Counted from the stretch's first letter, positions 1 to 9,397 are shown. The stretch is DNA of 64,000 nucleotides from Paenarthrobacter sp. (GCA_031179305.1 JAPSHX010000017.1:1-64000); one strand, 5' to 3'. The notes: a model not told the origin generated them from the sequence alone. Program-made: numbers and translations.

Positions 1-150
1 AACCCCGGTGACAACACTCTCAAGATCATCGGATCGACAGAGCGACGCAATCATGCCGGGATCAGCAGGCCAGCACACCCATATCCTGCACCAGGAAACA
101 GGCTACGAAAAAGGTAACGAGCGTCGGAAGGGTAGACGCGCTTAGACGCA

Positions 151-187
151 GAAAGGGCCGGCAACCATAACGGTTGCCGGCCCTTTC
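151..187 (-). terminator. Hairpin terminator downstream of rpsN
   Basis: Perfect inverted repeat gaaagggccggcaacc / ggttgccggccctttc just 3' of rpsN. Confidence 0.8.
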
Positions 188-199
188 AGAGCTTCGTGA

Positions 200-505
200 T
201 TACCAGGAAGACTTGGTGATGCCCGGGAGCTCACCGCGGTGAGCCATGTCGCGGAAGCGAACACGGGAGATACCGAACTTCTGGAGCGTGCCGCGGGGAC
301 GGCCGTCGATCTGGTCGCGGTTACGCAGACGGATCGGGGAGGCGTTGCGGGGCAGCTTCTGCAGGCCGAGGCGTGCAGCTTCGCGTGCTTCGTCAGTCGC
401 GTTGGGATCAACCAGGGTCTTCTTCAGTTCGAGACGCTTGGCAGCGTAACGCTCAACAATGACCTTGCGCTGCTCGTTGCGAGCAATCTTTGACTTCTTT
501 GCCAT
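200..505 (-). CDS. rpsN: 30S ribosomal protein S14, 101 aa, zinc-ribbon-lacking (C-) type
   Basis: Protein [24 protein letters not shown]...[34 protein letters not shown]; no CxxC motifs. Confidence 0.95.
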   Translation of the reverse strand: MAKKSKIARNEQRKVIVERYAAKRLELKKTLVDPNATDEAREAARLGLQKLPRNASPIRLRNRDQIDGRPRGTLQKFGISRVRFRDMAHRGELPGITKSSW

Positions 506-509
506 GTGT

Positions 510-677
510 TTAGCGCTCCTCTCGGAATTCGACGTGCTGGCGGATCTTGGGGTCGTACTTCTTCAAGACCAGGCGGTCAGGATCGTTACGACGGTTCTTG
601 CGGGTTACGTAGGTGTAACCGGTGCCCGCAGTGGACTTCAGCTTGATGATCGGACGTACGTCCTTGTCCTTTGCCAT
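510..677 (-). CDS. rpmG: 50S ribosomal protein L33, 55 aa, Cys-less
   Basis: Translated by eye: [55 protein letters not shown]; not in the ORF track because it is short. Confidence 0.93.
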   Translation of the reverse strand: MAKDKDVRPIIKLKSTAGTGYTYVTRKNRRNDPDRLVLKKYDPKIRQHVEFREER

Positions 678-913
678 TAGAGCTTCACTCCTCGTGCCAG
701 GATGTCGGCGACGACTGAGTCGATGCCGCGTACGTCGATTGTCTTGATGCCACGGGCTGACAGGGTCAGCGTGACGTTACGGCGCAGGGACGGAACCCAG
801 TAGCGCTTCTTCTGAATGTTCGGGTCGAACCGACGCTTGTTGCGACGGTGCGAGTGCGAAATGCTGTGTCCAAAGCCCGGCTCGGCTCCGGTCACTTGGC
901 AGTGTGCTGCCAT
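677..913 (-). CDS. rpmB: 50S ribosomal protein L28
   Basis: [49 protein letters not shown]...; in-frame internal start of the 677..997 ORF. Confidence 0.93.
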   Translation of the reverse strand: MAAHCQVTGAEPGFGHSISHSHRRNKRRFDPNIQKKRYWVPSLRRNVTLTLSARGIKTIDVRGIDSVVADILARGVKL

Positions 914-1054
914 GACTCTCCTCCAAAGATTGAATGTAACGGCGTGCAGATGTTCCTGCGTTGCCGTGCGACAGGCAGCGTCCGCTTCCGGGTCCAAACC
1001 ATTTCGGTAGTTTCCACAGCAAGTGCGGCGAAGAAGGTTGGCCTCAGGACCGGG

Positions 1055-1069
1055 CAGTGATAATCACTG
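1055..1069. promoter_or_regulatory. Candidate Zur/Fur-family operator upstream of rpmB-rpmG-rpsN
   Basis: Perfect 7-1-7 palindrome CAGTGATAATCACTG with a TGATAATCA core, about 140 bp upstream of rpmB. Confidence 0.5.
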
Positions 1070-1313
1070 GAACAGATCCTGGGATACCGGGCGAATACAG
1101 GAATGCACGCAACTTGAGCCCCTAACTACCGGCCACCGGGACGTCAGTAAAACCGACAGTCACCACCAACCGGAGCAATTGCACACGATCCGCACTACCT
1201 AGCGCCTAACTATTCTACGGGTCAGGCCAAATTAAGACCAATCCGGCATCATAAGCCCTTGGCGTCCACCGCCGGAACACCGACTCAGATTTGGCGGGTC
1301 GCCCGACAGCGGA

Positions 1314-2078
1314 CTACAGGGGCCGAATCAGTTCCGGGTATTTCGGGCTCAAACCGTCGCCGGAAGACACCCCCCGCACCCGGCGGGCAACCCATGGCGC
1401 CGCGGATTCCCGGAACCATCGTGCGTTTGCTTTCAATGCCTCAACGCGGTTCATCAGTCGGACCGGCGCCAGTTCGGGAACCTCGATGACGTGCTCGTGC
1501 TCGAGGACATCCAGGACTCGCTTTGCCATGTTGACGTGGCCTGCGGTGGACATGTGCATCCGGTCCTCGCCCCAGAGGCGCCAGTCGTCGTACTCGTCGA
1601 ACCGCCAGTAGTCCACCAGCAGCGCGCCGTGGTTTTCGGCGATTTCGCGCACCAGTTCGTTGTAGATCGCAGTGCGGCCGCGCATGGCACTGAAAACCTT
1701 CGAGCCCTTCGCATCAAAGCCCGTGAAGAGGACCACGGTGGCTCCCGACGCGCTCAACTTGGCGATGCCGGCGTCGTACTCCTCCAAAAGCGAGTCAATA
1801 TCGATCTTGGGCCGCAGGATGTCGTTCGCCCCCGCATACAACGTCACCAAAGTTGGTTTCATCGCGACGGCAGCATCAACCTGCTCCGCCATGATCTGCC
1901 GGAGCTTCCGGCCTCGGATAGCCAAGTTGGCGTAGCCGAAGTCCGGGTTGCTGTAGGCGAGCTGCCCGGCAACGACGTCGGCCCAGCCGCGAACGCCGTT
2001 GGGGCGGGCGGGATCGTCGTCTCCAACACCCTCGGTGAACGAGTCCCCCAGGGCAACATAACGGGCAGAAAAATCCAT
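1314..2078 (-). CDS. SGNH/GDSL hydrolase family protein
   Basis: RYVALGDSFTEGVGD block I, GANDI block, DRMHMSTAGH catalytic His region. Confidence 0.88.
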   Translation of the reverse strand: MDFSARYVALGDSFTEGVGDDDPARPNGVRGWADVVAGQLAYSNPDFGYANLAIRGRKLRQIMAEQVDAAVAMKPTLVTLYAGANDILRPKIDIDSLLEEYDAGIAKLSASGATVVLFTGFDAKGSKVFSAMRGRTAIYNELVREIAENHGALLVDYWRFDEYDDWRLWGEDRMHMSTAGHVNMAKRVLDVLEHEHVIEVPELAPVRLMNRVEALKANARWFRESAAPWVARRVRGVSSGDGLSPKYPELIRPL

Positions 2079-2131
2079 GCCGTCAGTCTGCCACTTCAAC
2101 GCTTGAGGCCACAAAGCCTGCAGCAGGAGGG

Positions 2132-2611
2132 CTAGGAATCGCGCAGGATCCAGTGGTTGTTGTCCAAGCGGGCAACAATTTTCTCGCCGATGCGTGCAAG
2201 GTCCGAGACGTCCTCGGGGCTTAGGGAATCGAGCATCAATGTGCGCACGGACTCCACGTGTCCCGGCGCGAGGGACACGATGGTGGACATGCCGGCGTCG
2301 GTCAGGTGGGCTACGGTCACACGGGCGTCGCCGGGGTGCGCTTGCCGTTCCACCCAGCCGCGTTTTTGCAGCTTGGTCACCACGTGGGAAAGGCGTGACA
2401 ACGAGGCACTTGTCCGTGCGGCGAGCTCACTCATGGAAAGGTATCGGCCCTCGGTTTCGGAGAGCATCGCAAGCACGTTGTAGTCGAACAAGGAGAGTTT
2501 GCCGGCCGACTGAAGCTGGGTGTCCAACGCCGAGGGGAGCAAAGTGTTGATGCTCAGCAGGGCCAGCCAAGCACGGCGTTCGTCGGCGTTCAGCCAGCGG
2601 GGTTGAGTCAT
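2132..2611 (-). CDS. MarR family transcriptional regulator
   Basis: Winged-helix pattern LSMSELAARTSASLSRLSHVVTKLQKRGWVERQAHPGDARVTVAHLTDAG. Confidence 0.9.
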   Translation of the reverse strand: MTQPRWLNADERRAWLALLSINTLLPSALDTQLQSAGKLSLFDYNVLAMLSETEGRYLSMSELAARTSASLSRLSHVVTKLQKRGWVERQAHPGDARVTVAHLTDAGMSTIVSLAPGHVESVRTLMLDSLSPEDVSDLARIGEKIVARLDNNHWILRDS

Positions 2612-2679
2612 GGCTCCATCTTATGAGAATTCGTTGCTTGCCCGGTCCGCGGTGGCTGCCTTGGCGATAGGCTGGCGGC

Positions 2680-2967
2680 ATGTTTGTCGTCTCATTGACC
2701 TACAAAGTTCCCGACGAAATCGTCGATTTCCACCGCCCCGGCCATATGGCCTGGCTTAAAGAAGCGTTCGACGCCGGGACCTTCCTAGCGTCCGGACGCC
2801 GCGTCCCAGCCACCGGCGGCGTTCTGCTCTCGAAAGTGGACAGGGCGACGCTGGATGCTTCTCTAGCGAAGGACCCGTTCTACAGCAACGGAGTGGCCGA
2901 GTTCGAGATCATCGAATTCACTGCCACCAGCGTGGCTGAGGGTTACGAAAACCTGCTCGACAGCTGA
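2680..2967 (+). CDS. YciI family protein
   Basis: 95-aa protein with HRPGHMAWLKEAFDAGTFLASGRRVPATGGVLLS, YciI/ferredoxin-like fold pattern. Confidence 0.8.
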   Translation: MFVVSLTYKVPDEIVDFHRPGHMAWLKEAFDAGTFLASGRRVPATGGVLLSKVDRATLDASLAKDPFYSNGVAEFEIIEFTATSVAEGYENLLDS

Positions 2968-2996
2968 GGTTTTGCCTGAGCGGTTCCCAGGCTGGT

Positions 2997-3833
2997 TCAC
3001 TGTGCTTTCTCCCGGTCCTCGATGAGCTTTTTCAGGCCGCCCTTATGTGGAACCTTCACGGGCTCCGGCCAACGCGGGCTGATGGAATCCCCCAGAGTGA
3101 CGCCGCGTAGCTTGCGTCCGAACAGCGGAACCACCCAGTCGTTGACCCAGCGGCGTTGCCGGCGCTCCCACTCACGCATGGACAGGCGGGTGGGCGGGTC
3201 CCATTCTTTCGGGGAGAATTTGTGCGGGATGTTGAGGTGATCCAGAACCTGGGCAGCCAAATATTTGTGGCCCGCCTTGGACATGTGGAGCCGATCCGGA
3301 GCCCACATCCGTGAGTCCTTGTACGCGTCGAAGCACCAGTAGTCCACCAGGACTGCGCCATATTTGGCTGCGATGTCGCGGACTCTCTGGTTGTAGTGGG
3401 TGTTGCGTTTCTTGAAAGGTTCCAAGACGGCAGACACCTTTACGTCGAAGCCGGTAAACAGGACCACCGTGGCCCCGGTTTCGCTGAGGCGCGCTACGAG
3501 CAACTCATAGTCATTGAGGAGAGCATCCATGTCGGTACCGAAATCGAGGATGTCGTTGCCGCCTGCGTAGAGCGTGACCAGCGTCGGCTCCATAGCGAGG
3601 GCGGGCTCGAGTTGTTCATCGATAATGTGCCGAAGCCGTTTGCTGCGCACTGCCAAGTTGGCGTACTCCCACCCCGGCTGGGCCTTCGCCAATTTCTCGG
3701 CAACCCGGTCTGCCCATCCGCGGACACCGTTGGGCAATACGTTGCTCGGGTCCCCCACTCCTTCGGTGAAGGAATCCCCGATGGCGACATACCGCCGTCG
3801 AACCTTTTTTCCGTCCCCGAATTCCTCCCGCAC
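2997..3833 (-). CDS. SGNH/GDSL hydrolase family protein, paralog of 1314..2078
   Basis: RYVAIGDSFTEGVGDPSNVLPNGVRGWADRVAEKL...YAGGNDIL...DRLHMSKAGH. Confidence 0.88.
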   Translation of the reverse strand: MREEFGDGKKVRRRYVAIGDSFTEGVGDPSNVLPNGVRGWADRVAEKLAKAQPGWEYANLAVRSKRLRHIIDEQLEPALAMEPTLVTLYAGGNDILDFGTDMDALLNDYELLVARLSETGATVVLFTGFDVKVSAVLEPFKKRNTHYNQRVRDIAAKYGAVLVDYWCFDAYKDSRMWAPDRLHMSKAGHKYLAAQVLDHLNIPHKFSPKEWDPPTRLSMREWERRQRRWVNDWVVPLFGRKLRGVTLGDSISPRWPEPVKVPHKGGLKKLIEDREKAQ

Positions 3834-3929
3834 GCAGCCGACGCTACCCGTCCCCGGTTACACCGGAACCAACCCAAAGTGAACAAGCCCGAGGGAAGTG
3901 AAAGAGCGTTGGAAGCTGGCGCAAGGACG

Positions 3930-4006
3930 GGCCGGTTGGCGGCCATCCGGCAGCGTGCGTCAAAGCGACGAAGGAGCAGCACGCCGAGGATGGCCGCCAA
4001 CCGGCC
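3930..4006. repeat. Long intergenic hairpin with 19-bp perfect arms
   Basis: GGCCGGTTGGCGGCCATCC (3930-3948) and GGATGGCCGCCAACCGGCC (3988-4006) are exact reverse complements. Confidence 0.85.
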
Positions 4007-4033
4007 ACCCAGCGGCGGACTAGCAGAGGAGGC

Positions 4034-5089
4034 TTAGCCCTCGGCCTTGCCGCGTCGCCAGTAACCCATGAAAGCAACCTGCTTGCGGTCGATGCCAACG
4101 TCCCGCACCAGGTATCGCCGCATTTCCTTGATCACGAACGCTTCACCGGCGATCCAGGCGTAGAACGGCAGGGCACCAGCTGGAAGGGTGGGGTTTTTGG
4201 TGGCTTCGATGGCTGCGGTGTCCATGCGCTGCGGGGTTTCCCAGAGGATGTCCTGGTCCACGTTGACGTCTTCGGGCTCGGGTCCGGCGGCGGTCCCGAC
4301 GCCCTTGATGCCTACCCAGCCCGGCACGGGAACGGCCTTGGCGACGGCTTCCTTGAGGAGTTCGCCGTGGGGACGTGAGCGTCCGATGGCTGCGCCACGT
4401 GCGAGCCAGGTGATTTCGATATCGGCTGCCGTGGAGATGTCTTGGAAGTCGCCGGCTTCGGGTACCTCGAGGAAAGCGTGGCCGGTGATGTCAGCCGGGA
4501 GGCTTTCGAGGATGGCGCTAATTGCGGGAACGGCGGTTTCGTCGCCCGCCAGGAGGACGCGCTGGGCCAGACCCGGGCGCCATTCGATGCCGCCGTAGGC
4601 ACCGGCCGTGGTGCACTGGGCTGCGCGATTGTTGGGGCCGATGATGGTGATGGCGTCCCCTGGTTTCGCAGAAACAGCCCAGTTTGCAGCGGGTCCGCCG
4701 TGTCCGGCATCGTCGAAGTGCATGACGAAGTCGATGTCGATCTCGGGGTAAACGGCGTCGAGACGCTCGGACCGGACGGTGTAAGTGCGCATGTCACCGC
4801 GCACGGACGGGTCCATCGCCAACCATTCCTGGTACCAGCCAGCCTCTTCCATCTTGAAGGGAGGCAGCGGAATGACGTTGCCGGATGCGTCGAAGGACGG
4901 GATCATCAGCTTCACGCGGAGGTCCAGGGTGTCCCCGGCAACGCCGAAGTCACGCAGCGAGTAACCGCCGAAGGTGATACGACGGAAGTTGGGGCTGAGC
5001 TCCTGAACAGCCGTCACGGTGACGTCGAAGGCGAGGGTCATGGGCTCCACGGCGGCACTTGCTTTTGCCTGGGTCGGTTGTGCACTCAT
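4034..5089 (-). CDS. Siderophore-interacting protein (FAD-binding ferric-siderophore reductase)
   Basis: FRRITFGGYSLRDFG..., RTYTVRSERLD..., AGDETAVPAISAILESLP...; the track ORF (to 5467) over-extends 5', start taken at MSAQPTQ. Confidence 0.88.
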   Translation of the reverse strand: MSAQPTQAKASAAVEPMTLAFDVTVTAVQELSPNFRRITFGGYSLRDFGVAGDTLDLRVKLMIPSFDASGNVIPLPPFKMEEAGWYQEWLAMDPSVRGDMRTYTVRSERLDAVYPEIDIDFVMHFDDAGHGGPAANWAVSAKPGDAITIIGPNNRAAQCTTAGAYGGIEWRPGLAQRVLLAGDETAVPAISAILESLPADITGHAFLEVPEAGDFQDISTAADIEITWLARGAAIGRSRPHGELLKEAVAKAVPVPGWVGIKGVGTAAGPEPEDVNVDQDILWETPQRMDTAAIEATKNPTLPAGALPFYAWIAGEAFVIKEMRRYLVRDVGIDRKQVAFMGYWRRGKAEG

Positions 5090-5910
5090 GAGGCGATCTC
5101 CAGTTCGTTGGTTGAAGCGGGGCGTGCGTGGTGGCGTCCGATGGGTACGATCAGCGGTGTGCCTGAGATGGGGTCCGGAACCACTCGGGATTCCAGGCCG
5201 AAAACGTTGAAGACCAGTTCTTCTGTCACGACGACGGGCGCCGGTCCTTCGGCCACGATGCACCCGCCTTTCATGGCGATGACATGGTCGGCGTAGCGTG
5301 CAGCGAGATTGAGATCGTGGAGCACGATCGCCACGGTGGTTCCGCGGCTGCGGTTGAGGTCCGTGATCAGGTCCAGGACTTCCACTTGGTGTGCCAGGTC
5401 CAAATACGTGGTGGGCTCGTCCAGCAGCAGGACTTCCGTTTCCTGTGCGAGGGCCATGGCGATCCACACGCGCTGGCGCTGTCCGCCGGACAACTCGTCG
5501 ATGCTCCGCTCAGCGAGTTCCTGCGTGGAGGTGGCGTCGAGCGCGCGCTGCACCGCGGCGTCGTCGGCTGCGCTCCAGCTGCGGAAGAAGCCTTGGTGCG
5601 GGTAGCGCCCGCGGCCTACGAGGTCCCGGACGATGATGCCGTCGGGGGCGGTGGGGTGCTGTGGGAGCAGGCCAAGGGTGCGCGCGAGTTCGCGGGCGGG
5701 ACGGGTGTGGATGTCCTTGCCGTCCAAGGTCACCGCACCACCAGTGGGCTTGAGGAGACGCGACAAGCCGCGCAGGAGCGTGGACTTGCCGCAGGCGTTA
5801 GCGCCCACGATCATTGTCACTTTGCCCTCAGGGATCTCGGTGGTGAGTCCCTCCACCACCTTGCGTGCCTCGTACTGGAGCGTGAGGTTGTTGGCATTAA
5901 GGACGGCCAT
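5086..5910 (-). CDS. Iron-siderophore ABC transporter ATP-binding protein
   Basis: Walker A GANACGKST, signature LSGGQRQR, Walker B VLLLDEPTTYLDL. Confidence 0.92.
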   Translation of the reverse strand: MAVLNANNLTLQYEARKVVEGLTTEIPEGKVTMIVGANACGKSTLLRGLSRLLKPTGGAVTLDGKDIHTRPARELARTLGLLPQHPTAPDGIIVRDLVGRGRYPHQGFFRSWSAADDAAVQRALDATSTQELAERSIDELSGGQRQRVWIAMALAQETEVLLLDEPTTYLDLAHQVEVLDLITDLNRSRGTTVAIVLHDLNLAARYADHVIAMKGGCIVAEGPAPVVVTEELVFNVFGLESRVVPDPISGTPLIVPIGRHHARPASTNELEIAS

Positions 5911-5911
5911 G

Positions 5912-7021
5912 TCAGGCCTCCTTTCGGTTGGACGTGACCAGCAGCCACAGCAGGAAGGGGGCACCGAGGGCGCCGGTGATAACGCCGACCGGAAGGACGG
6001 TTCCGTCGAGGATGACGGGTGCGATGTTGGAGGCGAAGAACTCTGCGAGCAAGACGATGAGGGCGCCGGTGAGGGCCGACGCCGGGAGGCTGGGTTTACG
6101 GACGACGCGGCGGGCTATCGGTCCGGCGAGGAAAGCGACGAACGCTACCGGACCGGCGGCAGCGGTTGCGACGGCGGCAAGTCCGACTGCGGTCAGCACC
6201 AGCGCCAGCCGGGCTGCGTTGACCCTGATTCCGAGGCCCGCAGCGGCGTCGTCGCCGAGTTCGAGGATCCGCAATGGGCCGGCAAGGGCAATGACTGCGG
6301 GGACCAGGATCAGCAATGACACTGCGAGGACGCCCGCCCGGTCCCAAGTGGCTGAGTTCAGGGAGCCGTTGAGCCAGATGAGGGCGTCCGCAGCAGTTCG
6401 GATATCTGCGCGGGTCATGAGGAAGTTGACCACTGCATGAAGTGCGGCGGCGATACCAACGCCGGCCAGGATGAGGCGGTTGCCTGCTGCGTTGCCGCGG
6501 CTGCCTCCACCCGCGCCGGTGCCGCCGCGGGAAATCGCGTAGATGATGGCCGCAACACCAAGCGCTCCGCCAAGGGCTGCACCGGAAACCACGGCTCCGG
6601 AAGCGCCGAAGATCACGATGGCCGTCACGGCTGCGGCACTGGCACCGTAACTGATTCCAATGATGTCCGGGCTGGCCAGCGGGTTGCGGAGCATGGTCTG
6701 GAACAGTGCACCGGCCAAACCGAAAGCGATACCGATCATGGTGCCCACGACGGCACGGGGCAGCTTATGCTCCATCACGATGAAGCTGGCTCCGGGGATT
6801 TTCTCGCCGCCAGTCAGGTGGTTGACGACGATGGTGAAGAAGTCGGGGATGGTCACGGTGTAGCTGCCCAGGAGAACGTACACCGCGAATATGACCACGA
6901 CTGCCAGCCCGAGGAAGAACGTGGGGCTCAGCACGCGCCGAAGTGACATTTGATGCCCATGTTTGTGGGAATCATTGGTGTTAAGTGCCAACTCGGTGGG
7001 GAGTTTGTGAATGGTGGTCAC
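5912..7021 (-). CDS. FecCD-family iron-siderophore ABC transporter permease
   Basis: Multi-TM; RNPLASPDIIGISYGASAAAV, PRAVVGTMIGIAFGLAGALFQ. Confidence 0.9.
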   Translation of the reverse strand: MTTIHKLPTELALNTNDSHKHGHQMSLRRVLSPTFFLGLAVVVIFAVYVLLGSYTVTIPDFFTIVVNHLTGGEKIPGASFIVMEHKLPRAVVGTMIGIAFGLAGALFQTMLRNPLASPDIIGISYGASAAAVTAIVIFGASGAVVSGAALGGALGVAAIIYAISRGGTGAGGGSRGNAAGNRLILAGVGIAAALHAVVNFLMTRADIRTAADALIWLNGSLNSATWDRAGVLAVSLLILVPAVIALAGPLRILELGDDAAAGLGIRVNAARLALVLTAVGLAAVATAAAGPVAFVAFLAGPIARRVVRKPSLPASALTGALIVLLAEFFASNIAPVILDGTVLPVGVITGALGAPFLLWLLVTSNRKEA

Positions 7022-8133
7022 AGTCCGGCCCCCTTTCCGCGGCGGATGAGCCAGACGAAAACGGGAGCGCCAATGATCGCCGTCATAATGCCTGCCGGAA
7101 CTTCACCGGGAAGAAGGATCACGCGGCCAACAATATCGGCGCTGATCAGCAGGATAGGGGCAGCAACAGCGGAAAACGGCAGGATCCACCGGTAGTCCGG
7201 GCCAGTCAGCGAGCGGACGGCGTGAGGTATGACCAGGCCGAGGAAGGCAATAGGTCCGGCGACGGCGGTAGCGGATCCGCACAGCAACACAATGCCCAGC
7301 CCAGTAATGCTGCGGGCCAGCGTGACGTTTTGGCCGAGACCGCGGGCAATGTCGTCGCCCAAGGCCAGGCTGTTCAGGATGCGGCCACCGGCAAGGACAA
7401 TCACGGCCCCGACGGCGAGGAACGGCAGCGCGGGAAGGAGGACGGACCAGTCACGTCCGCCGACGGTGCCCACCTGCCAAAAACGGAAGCGGTCGAAAGT
7501 GTCTTGGCTCGAAACCAGGATGACGTTCATCAGAGAGAACAGGCCGGCGCTCAAGGCCGCTCCCGCGAGAGCTAGCTTGACCGGCGTCGCCCCGTCGCGT
7601 CCCATGGACGCGATCGCATAAACCACGACGGCGGCCGCTGCGGCGCCGATGAAGGCGAACCAGATGTAGCCGGACAACGAGCCGATACCGAAAACGTAGA
7701 TCCCCACGACGACTGCAAGGGCAGCACCGGCGTTGAGTCCCAGAATGCCGGGATCGGCCAGGGGGTTGCGGGCTACGCCCTGCATGGCTGCACCGGCCAA
7801 ACCAAGTGCGGCTCCGGCAAGGAGGCCCAGCACGGTGCGGGGAATCCGGGCGAGGACCACAGCGTGGTTACCGTCTTCCGGATTGAAGTTAGTGAGTGCT
7901 TCCAAAACCGTATTTAGGGGAAGGCCGCGTGCGCCGATCGCGAGGGATGCAGCACACACTGCAGTGAGTACGACGACGGCCAGCAGCAACCAAGCGGTGC
8001 GCTTGCCTGCGGTGCTGCGGGAACCGGTTCCCCCTCCGGTTTCCACGGCGTCAGGGGCGATGCCTCCCGGGCCAGCCGGTACCAAGGTACCGTTGCCCCG
8101 CCCCTGGACTGCCGCCGTCGTACTCAGTTTCAT
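7018..8133 (-). CDS. FecCD-family iron-siderophore ABC transporter permease
   Basis: RIPRTVLGLLAGAALGLAGAAMQGVARNPLADPGILGLNAGAALAVV. Confidence 0.92.
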   Translation of the reverse strand: MKLSTTAAVQGRGNGTLVPAGPGGIAPDAVETGGGTGSRSTAGKRTAWLLLAVVVLTAVCAASLAIGARGLPLNTVLEALTNFNPEDGNHAVVLARIPRTVLGLLAGAALGLAGAAMQGVARNPLADPGILGLNAGAALAVVVGIYVFGIGSLSGYIWFAFIGAAAAAVVVYAIASMGRDGATPVKLALAGAALSAGLFSLMNVILVSSQDTFDRFRFWQVGTVGGRDWSVLLPALPFLAVGAVIVLAGGRILNSLALGDDIARGLGQNVTLARSITGLGIVLLCGSATAVAGPIAFLGLVIPHAVRSLTGPDYRWILPFSAVAAPILLISADIVGRVILLPGEVPAGIMTAIIGAPVFVWLIRRGKGAGL

Positions 8134-8138
8134 TGCAG

Positions 8139-9209
8139 TTACTTGCCAGCCGCGTCCGCTGCTTTACCCAGCTGCGGCAGGAAAGTATCCAGTGCCCACG
8201 GCAGGCTGAGCGGCGAGGAAGCGGAGATGGACAGCGTCAGGGTGTTGTCCGAATCGGCAACCAACGCGCCCTTCTTTATGGCCGGGATCTGGCCGAGCAG
8301 CGGGTCAGTCTTGATGGCCTCTGCTGTAGTGGCGTCCGGAACCCATGTGACGAAGATGTCGGACTCGAGCTCGTTGGCCTTCTCAGCGGACCACGGGATG
8401 AAGAAGTCGGTGGACGTCTTGGTGTTCTGCTCCACCACGGGAGCGAGCTTCATGCCGATCTCGGAGAGGAAACGGGGGCGGTTGTCGATAGCGGTGTAGA
8501 CGTTGGCGCCGTCACCCTTGGCGGGCTCGAGGTTGCCGTAGATGAACGTCTTGTCCTTGATCTGCGGGAAGTTGGAAACCTTGTCCTTGACGGTGGCCTC
8601 GGTGTCCTCGATCAGCTTTTTGGCTTCGGCTTCCTTGCCCAGTGCCTTGCCGATCAAAGTGGTGCTTTCCTGCCACGGCGTGCCGTAAGCGAGCTCCGGC
8701 TGGGCCACAACGGGTGCAATCTCGCTGAGCTTCTTGTAGTCAGCCTCTTCCAGGCCCGAGTAAGCGGCCAGAATAACGTCCGGGCTGAGCTTGGCGATCT
8801 CGGTGAAGTTGATGCCGTCAGCCTCGGAGAACTGGACCGGAGCCTTGTCGGTGCCAAAGCCGGCGCCAAGCTTCTCCAGCGCTGCATCCTTCCAAGGGGT
8901 TGAGCCCTTGTCGTTGTTGCCCCATTCGTTCTTCGGAACGCCGACAGGGACAACACCCAGGGCGATCGCGATGTCGTCGTTGACCCACGAGACGGTAACT
9001 ACGCGCTTGGGCTGTTCCTTGATGGTGGTCTCACCAAAGACGTTCTTGATGGTCACCGGGAAAGTCGCCGATGCTGCCTGCTCAGTTGCCGGAGCGGACG
9101 TTGCGGGGCCGGTCGAGCAGCCGGTGAGGGTAAGAGCGACGGCGGCCAAAGCGGCCGTCGCGGTTCCTGCTGTTTTCAGCAGGGCGCGGCGTGGGAGAAG
9201 GGAAGCCAC
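8139..9209 (-). CDS. Iron-siderophore ABC transporter substrate-binding lipoprotein
   Basis: Lipobox-like LTLTGCS; periplasmic-binding fold PKRVVTVSWVNDDIAIALGVVPVGV. Confidence 0.92.
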   Translation of the reverse strand: MASLLPRRALLKTAGTATAALAAVALTLTGCSTGPATSAPATEQAASATFPVTIKNVFGETTIKEQPKRVVTVSWVNDDIAIALGVVPVGVPKNEWGNNDKGSTPWKDAALEKLGAGFGTDKAPVQFSEADGINFTEIAKLSPDVILAAYSGLEEADYKKLSEIAPVVAQPELAYGTPWQESTTLIGKALGKEAEAKKLIEDTEATVKDKVSNFPQIKDKTFIYGNLEPAKGDGANVYTAIDNRPRFLSEIGMKLAPVVEQNTKTSTDFFIPWSAEKANELESDIFVTWVPDATTAEAIKTDPLLGQIPAIKKGALVADSDNTLTLSISASSPLSLPWALDTFLPQLGKAADAAGK

Positions 9210-9241
9210 GGTACTCCTTAAGTAAGTGATGCGAACCTAAG

Positions 9242-9260
9242 TAAGGCTAGCCTAGCCTGT
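9242..9260. promoter_or_regulatory. DtxR/IdeR-like iron box upstream of the siderophore operon
   Basis: TAAGGCTAGCCTAGCCTGT matches the DtxR/IdeR consensus TTAGGTTAGCCTAACCTAA at 14 of 19 positions by eye; contains the perfect palindrome AGGCTAGCCT. Confidence 0.75.
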
Positions 9261-9333
9261 CGCGAATTAAGAAACGTTTGCGTCACCTAATCCGACTGTT
9301 AATCGAAATGGGACGCAGCTCACACGCTCTCTC

Positions 9334-9397
9334 ACATCCCAAGCCCTTCATCCGAACCCTCTTCCACATCCCGAGCCCTTCACCCGAACCCTCTTCC
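9334..9397. repeat. Two-copy 32-bp tandem repeat
   Basis: acatcccaagcccttcatccgaaccctcttcc followed directly by acatcccgagcccttcacccgaaccctcttcc (2 mismatches). Confidence 0.9.

Noticed and set aside
5090-5467. N-terminal extension of the siderophore-interacting protein ORF
   Set aside because: Arg/Gly/Pro-rich translation overlapping the ABC ATPase gene; real start is MSAQPTQ at 5089.
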